DNA of 64,000 nt from HGM04593 sp045630965 (GTDB taxonomy: Bacteria; Bacteroidota; Bacteroidia; Bacteroidales; Bacteroidaceae): the NCBI GenBank assembly GCA_045630965.1, contig JAZQTU010000006.1, positions 22,865 through 86,864 of the forward strand, written 5' to 3'. Positions 1 through 8,307 of this stretch are shown piece by piece. Under the pieces are notes generated by a model that saw nothing but the letters and a program-made list of their open reading frames with translations, was not told the origin of the DNA and made no database searches. The translations under genes and the position numbers were made by a program. The stretch's first letter is position 1, and each line of letters starts with the position of its first letter.

Positions 1-632
1 GTAACCTGTGCACCTTTCTTCTTGGCCATTGAAGCAAGCCATTCTTCAGACTCTTTCTTGTTCTTCTCTGGAATTACAACTGTGTAGTAGTTCTGCATGA
101 AGTTCATAGCCTCTGACTGCTCAATCTTGCCTTCGCCATTGCGTGTATCCTCAATTGCAGCGAGAATCCATTTTGTTTCAAGTGGAAGACCGTATTCCGA
201 AAGGCTGAAACCAATGTTTGCACCCAAAATGGCTGAAGCAATCTTCTTCTCCTTTGCGTCGGCAAAAACTTCTGTCATGCCTGTAGAATCCTGCATTGCA
301 GCCATAACCTTGTCGTTAAGCTCGGGACCAAGATACTTCTGTCCAAGGTCATTGATTGTCTCCTTTGTAATGGATACACCTCCTGCCTTTACTTTCTCCT
401 TGCCGAGAGCTGTCTCCTCAAGTGTCTTTATGATAACGTCATAATCAGCCTTGAGCTGTGGCATGATGCCGTTGATGATGGTGTTACCGATGTTCTGGCC
501 AAGAACATAAGACAATGTATCCATTTCGTTCTTGTCACCCTTGGTAACCTTGGATGCTTTAAGGTAATCGTTGCATGACATTGCCATCATGGCCATTGCG
601 CATGCAAAAATTGAAATTGCTACTTTTTTCAT
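1..632 (-). CDS. FKBP-type peptidyl-prolyl isomerase lipoprotein (3' part outside window)
   Basis: Reading leftward from the ATG at 632, the frame stays open to the window edge (about 210 codons), so the C-terminal catalytic FKBP domain is not seen. The N-terminus is a lipoprotein signal with a lipobox ending AMSC (Cys20). It is followed by DTLSYVLGQNIGNTI, typical of the helical FKBP N-terminal dimerisation domain. Family members are prolyl isomerases and chaperones of the periplasm or outer membrane. The assignment rests on the N-domain only; the isomerase domain is expected beyond position 1. Confidence 0.75.
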   Translation of the reverse strand, partial: MKKVAISIFACAMAMMAMSCNDYLKASKVTKGDKNEMDTLSYVLGQNIGNTIINGIMPQLKADYDVIIKTLEETALGKEKVKAGGVSITKETINDLGQKYLGPELNDKVMAAMQDSTGMTEVFADAKEKKIASAILGANIGFSLSEYGLPLETKWILAAIEDTRNGEGKIEQSEAMNFMQNYYTVVIPEKNKKESEEWLASMAKKKGAQV

Positions 633-660
633 GATATTAAATTTAGTTTATTATAATGTT

Positions 661-1500
661 TTACTTTTTCTTGTGGTATTCTATAAGTCCTGCCATGGGG
701 CTTTCAACAATGTTTCCAATTGAAAGGCCAAGGCTTTCTGCAGTCTCCTTTATTTCTGTTGCAAAACTCATTCCAACACCTCCTATTATATGAATGGGGA
801 GCCATGAACGGCGGTATACCATTGTGTTGCGCTGGAAGAATTGTGTAAAGCAATGTTTCAGCAGCATCTTAATTTCGGGGTTTTCCCTGTTTTCATGAAG
901 GAATGGTGTGAAACTTGCAAGCCAACGGTTGGGGAGTGGTGTGTAATATACTCTTTCGAGTATGCTTGCGACATCAAGTTTGTATTGGCTGAAGAATTTC
1001 TCACAGATATTGCTTGGAAGCTGTTTTTTTATACAGTCACTTACCAGTTGTCTGCCAAGATGTGCTCCACTGCCTTCATCGCCAAGAATGTATCCCAATG
1101 AGGGCGTGTTGTCTGTGATTTTTTCTCCGTCGAAAAGGCATGAGTTTGAACCTGTGCCAAGTATACATGCTATGCCTTCTTCATGTCCGCAGAGGGCACG
1201 CGCAGCAGCCAACAGGTCACTGTATATATATATATCTTTAGTTGAGAAATATTGTTCAAGTGCATTTCTCATGCGGTTGTTGGCTGTTTCGTACGCGCAA
1301 CCGGCACCATAGAAATAGATTGTTTCCGGTGCGTCAGGCTGTATGTTGCCTGCAAGTTCCGCGTCAAGTATGCTGTAAATGTCTTCAACGCTTTGCAATG
1401 TAGGGTTCAAGCCTTGTGTGTGGACTCTTGACACAACGCTTTCACCGTCATGCAAAACCCAATCAGTCTTTGTTGAACCGCAATCAGCTATCAGTATCAT
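661..1500 (-). CDS. BadF/BadG-family sugar kinase (N-acetylglucosamine or N-acetylmuramic acid kinase-like)
   Basis: This 279-residue protein belongs to the BadF/BadG/BcrA ATPase fold used by amino-sugar kinases. The N-terminal phosphate loop reads ADCGSTKTDW. A second glycine-rich motif, LGTGSNS, and the GDEGSGAHLG segment are also present, as in NagK and MurK enzymes. I chose the ATG at 1500 because the ATP-binding strand starts directly after it. The gene lies 43 nt downstream of an MFS transporter on the same strand, probably as an operon. The Tannerella MurT-MurK pair (MurNAc transporter plus kinase) has this layout, so recycling of a peptidoglycan sugar is likely. No murQ etherase is adjacent. 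Confidence 0.7.
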   Translation of the reverse strand: MILIADCGSTKTDWVLHDGESVVSRVHTQGLNPTLQSVEDIYSILDAELAGNIQPDAPETIYFYGAGCAYETANNRMRNALEQYFSTKDIYIYSDLLAAARALCGHEEGIACILGTGSNSCLFDGEKITDNTPSLGYILGDEGSGAHLGRQLVSDCIKKQLPSNICEKFFSQYKLDVASILERVYYTPLPNRWLASFTPFLHENRENPEIKMLLKHCFTQFFQRNTMVYRRSWLPIHIIGGVGMSFATEIKETAESLGLSIGNIVESPMAGLIEYHKKK

Positions 1501-1543
1501 CTCTTTAATAATCAAATCTTTTGTAAAGATAGTTCAAAAAAAT

Positions 1544-2824
1544 CTATTTCTTGCCAAAGTTAATGTCAATTTTTATTAAAGCTGATACTGCAAATGTTAC
1601 GGCAGTGCATGCCATCACCCATATGAAGAAGTTTTCATACCCCAGCCATTCCTGTATCTTGCCTGAAATCATGCCTGGCAACATCATACCTAATGACATG
1701 AATGCTGTTGATATTGCAAAATGCGCTGTCGGGTATTTTCCTTGTGCAAAGTATATCATGTAGAGGGTGTAGGCTGTGAATCCGAATCCATAACCCAACT
1801 GTTCAATGAATATGCATGTACCTATTATAGAGATGTCACTTGGCAGAGCCATGCTCATGTATACATAAACAATGTCGGGCAACGAAATGGCTATCACCAT
1901 TGGCCATAGCCAATATTTCAATCCTTTGCGCGAGATACATATGCCTCCGGCGATACCTCCGGCAATCAATCCGATTATTCCTACAACACCATTCACGAAA
2001 CCGATATCTCCGAGGCTTAAAGCCAATCCTCCGGCTTCGTGGCTGTCCATGAGGAACAACTTGCCGATTTTGCCCAACTGTGCTTCGGGAAAACGGAACA
2101 ACAGAAGGAATAAAATAGTAGTAACTATTCCCGGCTTTGTGAAATAGCTTTTTATTATATCGCCAAAATTTTCGAAAACGTTTGAAATGCTCTTTGTATT
2201 ATGGCTTATATCATTTGCAGGGTGGGGTAATCTCTTGTTGTGGTATATGAAAAGCGCAGCCATTATCGCAGCTGTGGTTATGAATGTCGCACTCCATGCC
2301 AGCGTGTTGTTGTTGAACTCTTTGGCTAGTCTGTTGGCGAGCATTACCAGTATGCCGGAACTGAAAACAGTTGCTATGCGGTAGAATGTGTTTCTTATTC
2401 CCGAAAAGAACGATTGTTTTTCCTGTGGTAGTGCAAGTATGTAAAATCCGTCAAGAGCAATATCATGGGTCGATGAAACGAATGCGCCAATCATGAATGC
2501 GCATAAAGTCAATGGCAGGAAATAGGTAGTAGGCACAGCGAATGCTATGGCTGTGAAACATATTGTCAATGCAATCTGTGAATATAGTGTCCATTTGCGA
2601 CGTGTACTTATTATTTCTACAAAAGGACTCCACAAAGGTTTTATAGTCCATGGAATGAGCAGAATGCTTGTGTACAAGGCAATGTCGGTGTTGCTTATGC
2701 CCATGTCCTTGTACATGATGTCCGAAATAGATGTTATTGCATGGTAAGGAAGACCGGAAGCAAAATAGAGCGTCGGTATCCATAGCCATGCGTTGGCGCT
2801 TTTTGATATATTGTCGTGTTTCAT
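1544..2824 (-). CDS. MFS transporter, AmpG/MurT-like
   Basis: This is a 426-residue integral membrane protein with about twelve hydrophobic segments. The N-terminal region (LYFASGLPYHAITSISDIMY) resembles AmpG-type major facilitator permeases. These import muropeptides or amino sugars through the inner membrane. It is the first gene of a probable two-gene unit with the downstream sugar kinase, which supports uptake of a peptidoglycan-derived sugar that is then phosphorylated. The substrate cannot be fixed from sequence; MurNAc, GlcNAc or anhydro-muropeptide are the candidates. A TACCTTCG -7-like box lies just upstream. Confidence 0.65.
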   Translation of the reverse strand: MKHDNISKSANAWLWIPTLYFASGLPYHAITSISDIMYKDMGISNTDIALYTSILLIPWTIKPLWSPFVEIISTRRKWTLYSQIALTICFTAIAFAVPTTYFLPLTLCAFMIGAFVSSTHDIALDGFYILALPQEKQSFFSGIRNTFYRIATVFSSGILVMLANRLAKEFNNNTLAWSATFITTAAIMAALFIYHNKRLPHPANDISHNTKSISNVFENFGDIIKSYFTKPGIVTTILFLLLFRFPEAQLGKIGKLFLMDSHEAGGLALSLGDIGFVNGVVGIIGLIAGGIAGGICISRKGLKYWLWPMVIAISLPDIVYVYMSMALPSDISIIGTCIFIEQLGYGFGFTAYTLYMIYFAQGKYPTAHFAISTAFMSLGMMLPGMISGKIQEWLGYENFFIWVMACTAVTFAVSALIKIDINFGKK

Positions 2825-2828
2825 GTTG

Positions 2829-2836
2829 CGAAGGTA
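2829..2836 (-). promoter_or_regulatory. -7 promoter element of the MFS transporter gene
   Basis: The minus strand reads TACCTTCG, a 7/8 match to the Bacteroidota TAnnTTTG box, immediately upstream of the ATG at 2824. The leader would be very short. Confidence 0.4.
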
Positions 2837-2889
2837 TATATAAAAAAGGAAAAACCTCGCATACCGCGAGGCTTTTCCTTTTTTATATA
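2835..2889. terminator. Terminator downstream of gdhA
   Basis: A GC-rich stem (CCTCGC/GCGAGG) is extended by A/T-rich arms (AAGGAAAA/TTTTCCTT) with one bulged base, and is flanked by T and A tracts. It sits between the gdhA stop and the start of the MFS gene, so it most likely ends the gdhA transcript. Confidence 0.75.
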
Positions 2890-2899
2890 TGGTATCTTC

Positions 2900-4234
2900 T
2901 TAAACAATACCCTGAGCCATCATGGCTTTGGCAACTTTAAGGAAACCTGCAACGTTGGCACCCTTAACGTAGTCGATATAGCCATCTTCGCATGTGCCGT
3001 ACTTGACGCATGAACTGTGTATGTTATGCATGATTTCGTGCAACATCTGGTCAACCTTTTCGCTGCTCCAGTTGATCTTGCCTGAGTTCTGGCTCATCTC
3101 AAGACCTGATACCGATACACCACCTGCGTTTGAAGCCTTTCCTGGTGCATAAAGAATCTTGGCAGCCTGGAATGTGTGTATAGCTTCGGGTGTTGATGGC
3201 ATGTTCGCACCTTCTGAAACGGCAATTACGCCATTGGCAACAAGTGCCTTTGCATCGTCTCCGTTGATTTCGTTCTGTGTTGCGGAAGGGAGCGCAATGT
3301 CACCCTTTTCGCACCATGGACGTGCATTCTCAACATATTTGCAGCCGTATTTGTCTGCATACTCCTTGATGCGTCCGCGACGTACATTCTTCAATTCCAT
3401 GATGAAATCCAACTTCTCGCGGTCAATTCCGTCCGGGTCGTAGATGTAACCGTTAGAATCGCTCATTGTTACAGGCTTACCACCGAGCTGGATAATTTTC
3501 TCAACTGTGTACTGAGCTACATTTCCAGAACCTGACACAAGGCATGTCTTGCCTGCAATGTCAAGACCGCGTGTCTTGAGCATCTCCTGGAGGAAGTAGA
3601 TGTTTCCGTATCCTGTAGCTTCGGGGCGAATGAGTGAACCGCCGAATTCAAGACCTTTACCTGTGAATACACCATTGAATTCGCGTGTGAGTTTCTTGTA
3701 CATACCGAACATGTAACCGACTTCGCGTCCGCCTACGCCAATGTCGCCGGCAGGAACGTCCATTTCAGGACCGATGTTACGCCACAATTCTGTGATGAAT
3801 GCCTGACAGAAACGCATTACTTCGTTATCGCTCTTGCCTTTGGGGTTGAAGTCGGAACCACCCTTTGCACCACCCATTGGGAGTGTTGTAAGAGAGTTCT
3901 TGAATGTCTGCTCGAATGCAAGGTATTTAAGTATACCGATATTTACTGAAGGATGGAAACGGATACCTCCCTTGTAAGGGCCAATAGCGTTGTTGTGTTG
4001 TACACGATAACCAGTGTTTACCTGTACATTGCCGTTGTCGTCAACCCATGTTACGCGGAATGTGAATATGCGGTCGGGGATACACAATCTTTCTATAAGG
4101 TTGTTTGCTTCGAATTCAGGATGCTTGTTGTACTCCTCTTCAATAGAACGGAGAACTTCTTCTACTGCCTGAAAGTATTCAGGCTCATTGGGGAATCTTT
4201 TCTTGAGATTTTCAAGTGTTGTTTCTACTTTCAT
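2900..4234 (-). CDS. gdhA: NADP-specific glutamate dehydrogenase
   Basis: The product is 444 residues, the normal size of hexameric NADP-type glutamate dehydrogenases. It interconverts 2-oxoglutarate plus ammonia and glutamate in the cytoplasm. The glutamate-binding and catalytic region is clear (GYRVQHNNAIGPYKGGIRFH, then LPMGGAKGGSDFNPKGKS with the catalytic lysine). The nucleotide-binding Rossmann loop is CLVSGSGNVAQYT. The gene stands alone with its own promoter (TATCTTTG at 4303-4310) and terminator. Confidence 0.97.
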   Translation of the reverse strand: MKVETTLENLKKRFPNEPEYFQAVEEVLRSIEEEYNKHPEFEANNLIERLCIPDRIFTFRVTWVDDNGNVQVNTGYRVQHNNAIGPYKGGIRFHPSVNIGILKYLAFEQTFKNSLTTLPMGGAKGGSDFNPKGKSDNEVMRFCQAFITELWRNIGPEMDVPAGDIGVGGREVGYMFGMYKKLTREFNGVFTGKGLEFGGSLIRPEATGYGNIYFLQEMLKTRGLDIAGKTCLVSGSGNVAQYTVEKIIQLGGKPVTMSDSNGYIYDPDGIDREKLDFIMELKNVRRGRIKEYADKYGCKYVENARPWCEKGDIALPSATQNEINGDDAKALVANGVIAVSEGANMPSTPEAIHTFQAAKILYAPGKASNAGGVSVSGLEMSQNSGKINWSSEKVDQMLHEIMHNIHSSCVKYGTCEDGYIDYVKGANVAGFLKVAKAMMAQGIV

Positions 4235-4302
4235 TTTTATATTGTTTTATTTATTTGTTCAATTATATGTCTGCCTTTCGGGTGTTTTTTATTCAGACCG
4301 CG

Positions 4303-4310
4303 CAAAGATA
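4303..4310 (-). promoter_or_regulatory. -7 promoter element of gdhA
   Basis: The minus strand reads TATCTTTG, a perfect match to TAnnTTTG, about 70 nt upstream of the gdhA ATG. Confidence 0.6.
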
Positions 4311-4528
4311 TAAAAGAAGTTTTGAAAACATGAAGAAATGTAAGTTTTTTTTTGAATATAAGAGAAAAAAGTTTGTTATTTGCTTTAATTGTTGACAAAA
4401 AGATTATTGACTGCGTTTGCTTATGGCTTTTTGTACTGCGATTGTCCTTTTTTGCACTTTTTGCTTCGTAAAATGTTACAAAAGCATAAAAATAATTTAT
4501 ATTATTTTATCGTTCCGTTTTGTTGGAG

Positions 4529-4536
4529 TATCTTTG
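4529..4536 (+). promoter_or_regulatory. -7 promoter element of the secreted repeat protein gene
   Basis: TATCTTTG matches TAnnTTTG and lies 97 nt before the chosen ATG. The rest of 4235-4633 is A/T-rich spacer; a possible 82-codon frame there is not protein-like. Confidence 0.5.
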
Positions 4537-4633
4537 TGGCTGATATTGCAATAATATGCATGTGTGACAGTTGGGGCTTGTTGTCTTGTTTGTTAGGCAA
4601 TATCCCGTTTGTAAAACAGAAAATCGTATTATT

Positions 4634-7600
4634 ATGAGAAGAATATTTACTTCGTTTTTCTTGATGTTGTTTGCGTTTGCAGTACAGGCGCAGTATATTC
4701 CTAACTCTGATTTTGAACAATGGGAGAGTGCCGGAAGTTCATATCAGTCATCTGACGGTGGATATGGAATGCGTACGCGTCCAGGTAACGAACCTACAAG
4801 TTGGGAAGGTTCCAGTGTGAACCAAAAAGTCTCTGGTGTAGAAAAGAAAGAAACACTTATATTTTCATCTACAAGTTACAACGGCTCTACTTCTGTAAAA
4901 ATGATAAATAAATGGGTAGGTGCAAATATCCTTGGAATAAAGATAGGTGACGAGGCTCCAGGTTTCATAAGTTTTGCAACCCCATGGGTGTATGCAGTCA
5001 AGGATGTGAACAGTTGTGATGGCGGCGTTTATGGCGGTTTGAATTTTTCTTATCGTCCCGATGCTATAAAAGGCCGTTTTAAGAGAAGTGGTGGCACGGG
5101 AGAAAAAGCTCATATTATTGTTTACCTCTGGAATGGAACATTCAAGAATGCCATAAAATCGAAAAATTCAAATGATGTCCAAAACAATACAGATCGTGCT
5201 GTTATGGGTAGAGTGTCAAGCACTGACTCAAGCGGTAAACGTATAGCAAGTTGTGACTATGAATTCACTTCAACTAATGATTGGGAAGAAATTAACATAC
5301 CATTGAATTATAACAGTGATGAAGTGCCACAAATGATGAATGTCATTCTTTCAAGCGGTGACTATTGGAATCGTAATAATATAAAAGATGGTAGTATCCT
5401 TGAGGCAGACGATGTTCAGTTCGTATACTATTCAGAACTTGCTTCATTGAAGTTCAATGGAAAAGAGTATTTTGTAAATGGAACAACTTCGTATACAATT
5501 GACGAGGTGTACAACCCTGACAAACTGGTTGTTGCTTCAAACGGTAAAGGTGCAAGCGTAGAAAGAAAACTTGACTATGCATCAAATGTGTTGACTGTTA
5601 CAATTAAGGGTGGCGACTACAGTCAGAATAGTAGCAACAAGCATGAATACACCATCAAATTCAAGGAGGCAAAATCGGAACTTGCATCGCTTGTGTTCAA
5701 GGGACAGAACTATTTCCTTGCCGGTTCAACAACTTTCAATATCGATGAGTATTATGATGAGAATGCCTTGCAGATAACCTCTGACGGTGAAAACGCAATG
5801 ATAGAAAGGTCTTTTGACAAATTGACGAATGTTCTGACTATTACAATTAAAGGTGAGGATTATGCTGCTAACCCGAACAGCAAGCATGTGTATACTGTAA
5901 ACTTCAGAAAATCAAAATCAGAACTTGCATCATTGTTGTATAATGGTCAGGAGTATTATGAAGCAGGAAAGACATCATATAATATAGATAAGGTATATAA
6001 CGAAGCAAAAATTCAGTTAATACCGAATGGGGACGATGCTGTAGTTGAGAAGGTTTATGATGCTTCATCATGTGTGTTGACCATAACTGTAAAGGGTGGG
6101 GATTATGCATTGAACGACAAGAGCGTGCATGTGTATACAGTCCGTTTCATGCCCGACCCGGGTGTAGCTTATTCGGAGCTTCTCTCTTTGGTTTACAGAG
6201 GTAAGGAGTACTATGAATTCGGAAGGAAAGTGTATGTAATAGACGAAGTATATAACCCCAAGTATCTGAAGGTGGTGTCCAACGGTAGCGATGCTACAAT
6301 AGAACTTGATTTTGACGAATCGTCTTCAATTCTTACCATTACAATAAAGGGTAGGGATTATGAAGAGGACAACAGTAATGTACATGTGTATATGGCTGCG
6401 TTCAAGAAGGAGACGATTGACCCTGCACCGGTGCCTGCTCCTGATGCGGAACTTGCGTCACTTGTATACAATGGTAATGAATACTTTGCTCAGGGAACTG
6501 TTTCCTTTGTAATCGATGAACTGTATGATGAGTCTTTGTTGCAGACTGCTGCAAATTATGAAGATGCTACGGTAGAGTATGCATACGATGATACTACTGC
6601 AGTTCTGTCAATTACAGTAAAGGGTAGTGACTATCCTGAAAACTATGGCAACATCCGTGTGTATAAGGTGGCATTTAAGAAGAAGGTACTTAATGCTGAA
6701 CTTACATCACTTGTATATGATGGTGAGGATTACTTTGTAGAAGGAGAGACATCATATGTTATCGATGCTGTATATGAAAGAAGCAAACTGTCTTATACAT
6801 TGAATGTGGAGGATGCGGTAGTAAGAAAAGAGTATGACAAGTCTTTGGCAATCCTTACTATTACTGTCAAGGGTACAGCATTGGATGGCGATGAGAATAA
6901 AGAGACTGTTTATACAGTACAATTCAAGAGCGAAACAATTGGCGTTCCTGTGTTTGGCGCGTCGTTGAGTTCTATTGCTGATGCCGATGCAAACAAGATG
7001 TATGTCCTTTACAATGAGACTTATACAGCGTATGCTGTTTATAATCCTGAACATGAGGATGTGATTTGGGTAGCAGGAATGCGAGGCGATAATCAGGACC
7101 ACCAGTTGAAGAATTCTGAATACTCGGCTCCGCTTGATACAACATCGGTGAATTCGTCTTGGAAGGTTATCAACCATGGCAACGGCAAGTATAGTCTTTA
7201 TAATGTAGGTGCCGGCAAGTATCTTACAACACCGGAATATGAAAGTGGTACCGACAGATTGTTTGCATGTTCATTTACATCTGATGTAGTTCAATTGTCT
7301 GTTGTGGAACTGGGTAGCAGCAAGTTTGCTTTCAATGCTACATCGAACAGTAAGAGTTATATGTGTGCAGCTCCGCAGTTGGATGCACCTGTTTCTGTTT
7401 GGGAGAGCAGTGATGCCGGTTCGGCGTGGAAGTTGATTGAGAACCCGAGTGTGAAACCGGATGAGATAGATTATACTCCGGCATTCACAGGTACCAAGAC
7501 AACTGTACATGCAGAACGACTCATTCATAGCATTACTTTGACAAGCGATGCATACAGCGATGAGGAGGGTAATGTACTCAATGTGGACAATAGCGGCAAA

Positions 7601-8200
7601 TTATGTTACAACGATTATACCGGAACTGTTGTAATGAAGGCTGTGGCAGGTGAAGAACTCTCTGTTGAAGTAAATATCGGAGAGGGTTCATGGATACATT
7701 CATATGTATATATTGATACCGACGAAAATGGATTTACAGCTTCTATTGCAGGTAACGGTTATTCTCCATTGGGTGACCTCGTAAGCTATTCATTCTATAA
7801 CAATGGCGACTCAAGCGACAGTAGCGGACGCAACAGTGAAGGAAAAACTATATCAGGTAATAGCAGAAGTACTGTTTCCCTTCCTTCGTTTACAGCTCCG
7901 GAAATTCCAGGTGTATACCGTATGCGTGTGAAGATTGACTGGTGTAATATCGACCCAATGGGTGACCGCGACGGTAAGTTCGGTGACTTTATGGCGAACG
8001 GTGGACAGATAGTCGACTTTATGCTCAAAGTGGTGGATGAGGAGATTTTCTCTGATATAGAAGATGTTGAAACAGAAAATGAAACTGTTGAGAATAATGC
8101 AGTTGTAGAGGGAATATATGACATGCAGGGCCGTAAAATCGATGAGATAACCAAACCTGGCATTTATATAATAAACGGTAAGAAAGTTCTTGTTAAGTAA
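4634..8200 (+). CDS. Large secreted surface protein with six ~80-residue repeats and a T9SS-like C-terminal tail
   Basis: The ATG at 4634 gives an 1188-residue protein with a clear signal peptide (FFLMLFAFAVQAQ). Residues ~20-265 resemble the putative carbohydrate-metabolism (PCMD-type) domain of Bacteroidota, ending in ILEADDVQFVYYS. Six tandem repeats follow, starting near residues 267, 348, 429, 514, 605 and 688. Each carries ELASLxYNGxEYF, IDEVY and LTITIKGxDY motifs. Further C-terminal there is a trefoil-like region and a GEVED-like beta domain. The end reads YDMQGRKIDEITKPGIYIIN, a pattern common in T9SS-like C-terminal tails. It is probably exported and cell-surface associated. The ligand is unknown and there is no operon partner. 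Confidence 0.75.
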   Translation: MRRIFTSFFLMLFAFAVQAQYIPNSDFEQWESAGSSYQSSDGGYGMRTRPGNEPTSWEGSSVNQKVSGVEKKETLIFSSTSYNGSTSVKMINKWVGANILGIKIGDEAPGFISFATPWVYAVKDVNSCDGGVYGGLNFSYRPDAIKGRFKRSGGTGEKAHIIVYLWNGTFKNAIKSKNSNDVQNNTDRAVMGRVSSTDSSGKRIASCDYEFTSTNDWEEINIPLNYNSDEVPQMMNVILSSGDYWNRNNIKDGSILEADDVQFVYYSELASLKFNGKEYFVNGTTSYTIDEVYNPDKLVVASNGKGASVERKLDYASNVLTVTIKGGDYSQNSSNKHEYTIKFKEAKSELASLVFKGQNYFLAGSTTFNIDEYYDENALQITSDGENAMIERSFDKLTNVLTITIKGEDYAANPNSKHVYTVNFRKSKSELASLLYNGQEYYEAGKTSYNIDKVYNEAKIQLIPNGDDAVVEKVYDASSCVLTITVKGGDYALNDKSVHVYTVRFMPDPGVAYSELLSLVYRGKEYYEFGRKVYVIDEVYNPKYLKVVSNGSDATIELDFDESSSILTITIKGRDYEEDNSNVHVYMAAFKKETIDPAPVPAPDAELASLVYNGNEYFAQGTVSFVIDELYDESLLQTAANYEDATVEYAYDDTTAVLSITVKGSDYPENYGNIRVYKVAFKKKVLNAELTSLVYDGEDYFVEGETSYVIDAVYERSKLSYTLNVEDAVVRKEYDKSLAILTITVKGTALDGDENKETVYTVQFKSETIGVPVFGASLSSIADADANKMYVLYNETYTAYAVYNPEHEDVIWVAGMRGDNQDHQLKNSEYSAPLDTTSVNSSWKVINHGNGKYSLYNVGAGKYLTTPEYESGTDRLFACSFTSDVVQLSVVELGSSKFAFNATSNSKSYMCAAPQLDAPVSVWESSDAGSAWKLIENPSVKPDEIDYTPAFTGTKTTVHAERLIHSITLTSDAYSDEEGNVLNVDNSGKLCYNDYTGTVVMKAVAGEELSVEVNIGEGSWIHSYVYIDTDENGFTASIAGNGYSPLGDLVSYSFYNNGDSSDSSGRNSEGKTISGNSRSTVSLPSFTAPEIPGVYRMRVKIDWCNIDPMGDRDGKFGDFMANGGQIVDFMLKVVDEEIFSDIEDVETENETVENNAVVEGIYDMQGRKIDEITKPGIYIINGKKVLVK
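5432..6943 (+). repeat. Six tandem coding repeats (~243-273 bp)
   Basis: These are the DNA segments encoding the six ELASL...GxDY...VYTVxF units. The first three are spaced exactly 243 bp apart. The later units are 249-273 bp and are separated by short linkers such as a Pro/Ala stretch. The copies have diverged at nucleotide level, so the array is old. Confidence 0.8.
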
Positions 8201-8227
8201 TTTTTTACAAGAGGTATCAAAATATGA

Positions 8228-8265
8228 TCAACCGACAGGAAATCATTTCCTGTCGGTTGATTTTT
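8228..8265 (+). terminator. Terminator after the secreted repeat protein
   Basis: A perfect 16-bp stem (TCAACCGACAGGAAAT and its complement) around a single central base is followed by TTTTT. Confidence 0.9.
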
Positions 8266-8282
8266 ATATCAAAAAGTTGTAT

Positions 8283-8290
8283 TATCTTCG
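8283..8290 (+). promoter_or_regulatory. -7 promoter element of the kinase-RapZ fusion gene
   Basis: TATCTTCG is a 7/8 match to TAnnTTTG. It leaves a leader of about 13 nt to the ATG at 8308, or about 25 nt to the ATG at 8320. Confidence 0.45.
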
Positions 8291-8307
8291 TGCCCGACAC
8301 TTAAGAC

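Noticed and set aside
4389..4637. 82-codon frame between gdhA and the repeat protein
   Set aside because: It runs through the promoter region of the next gene, is rich in Cys, Phe and Leu from an A/T-rich spacer, and has no start context.
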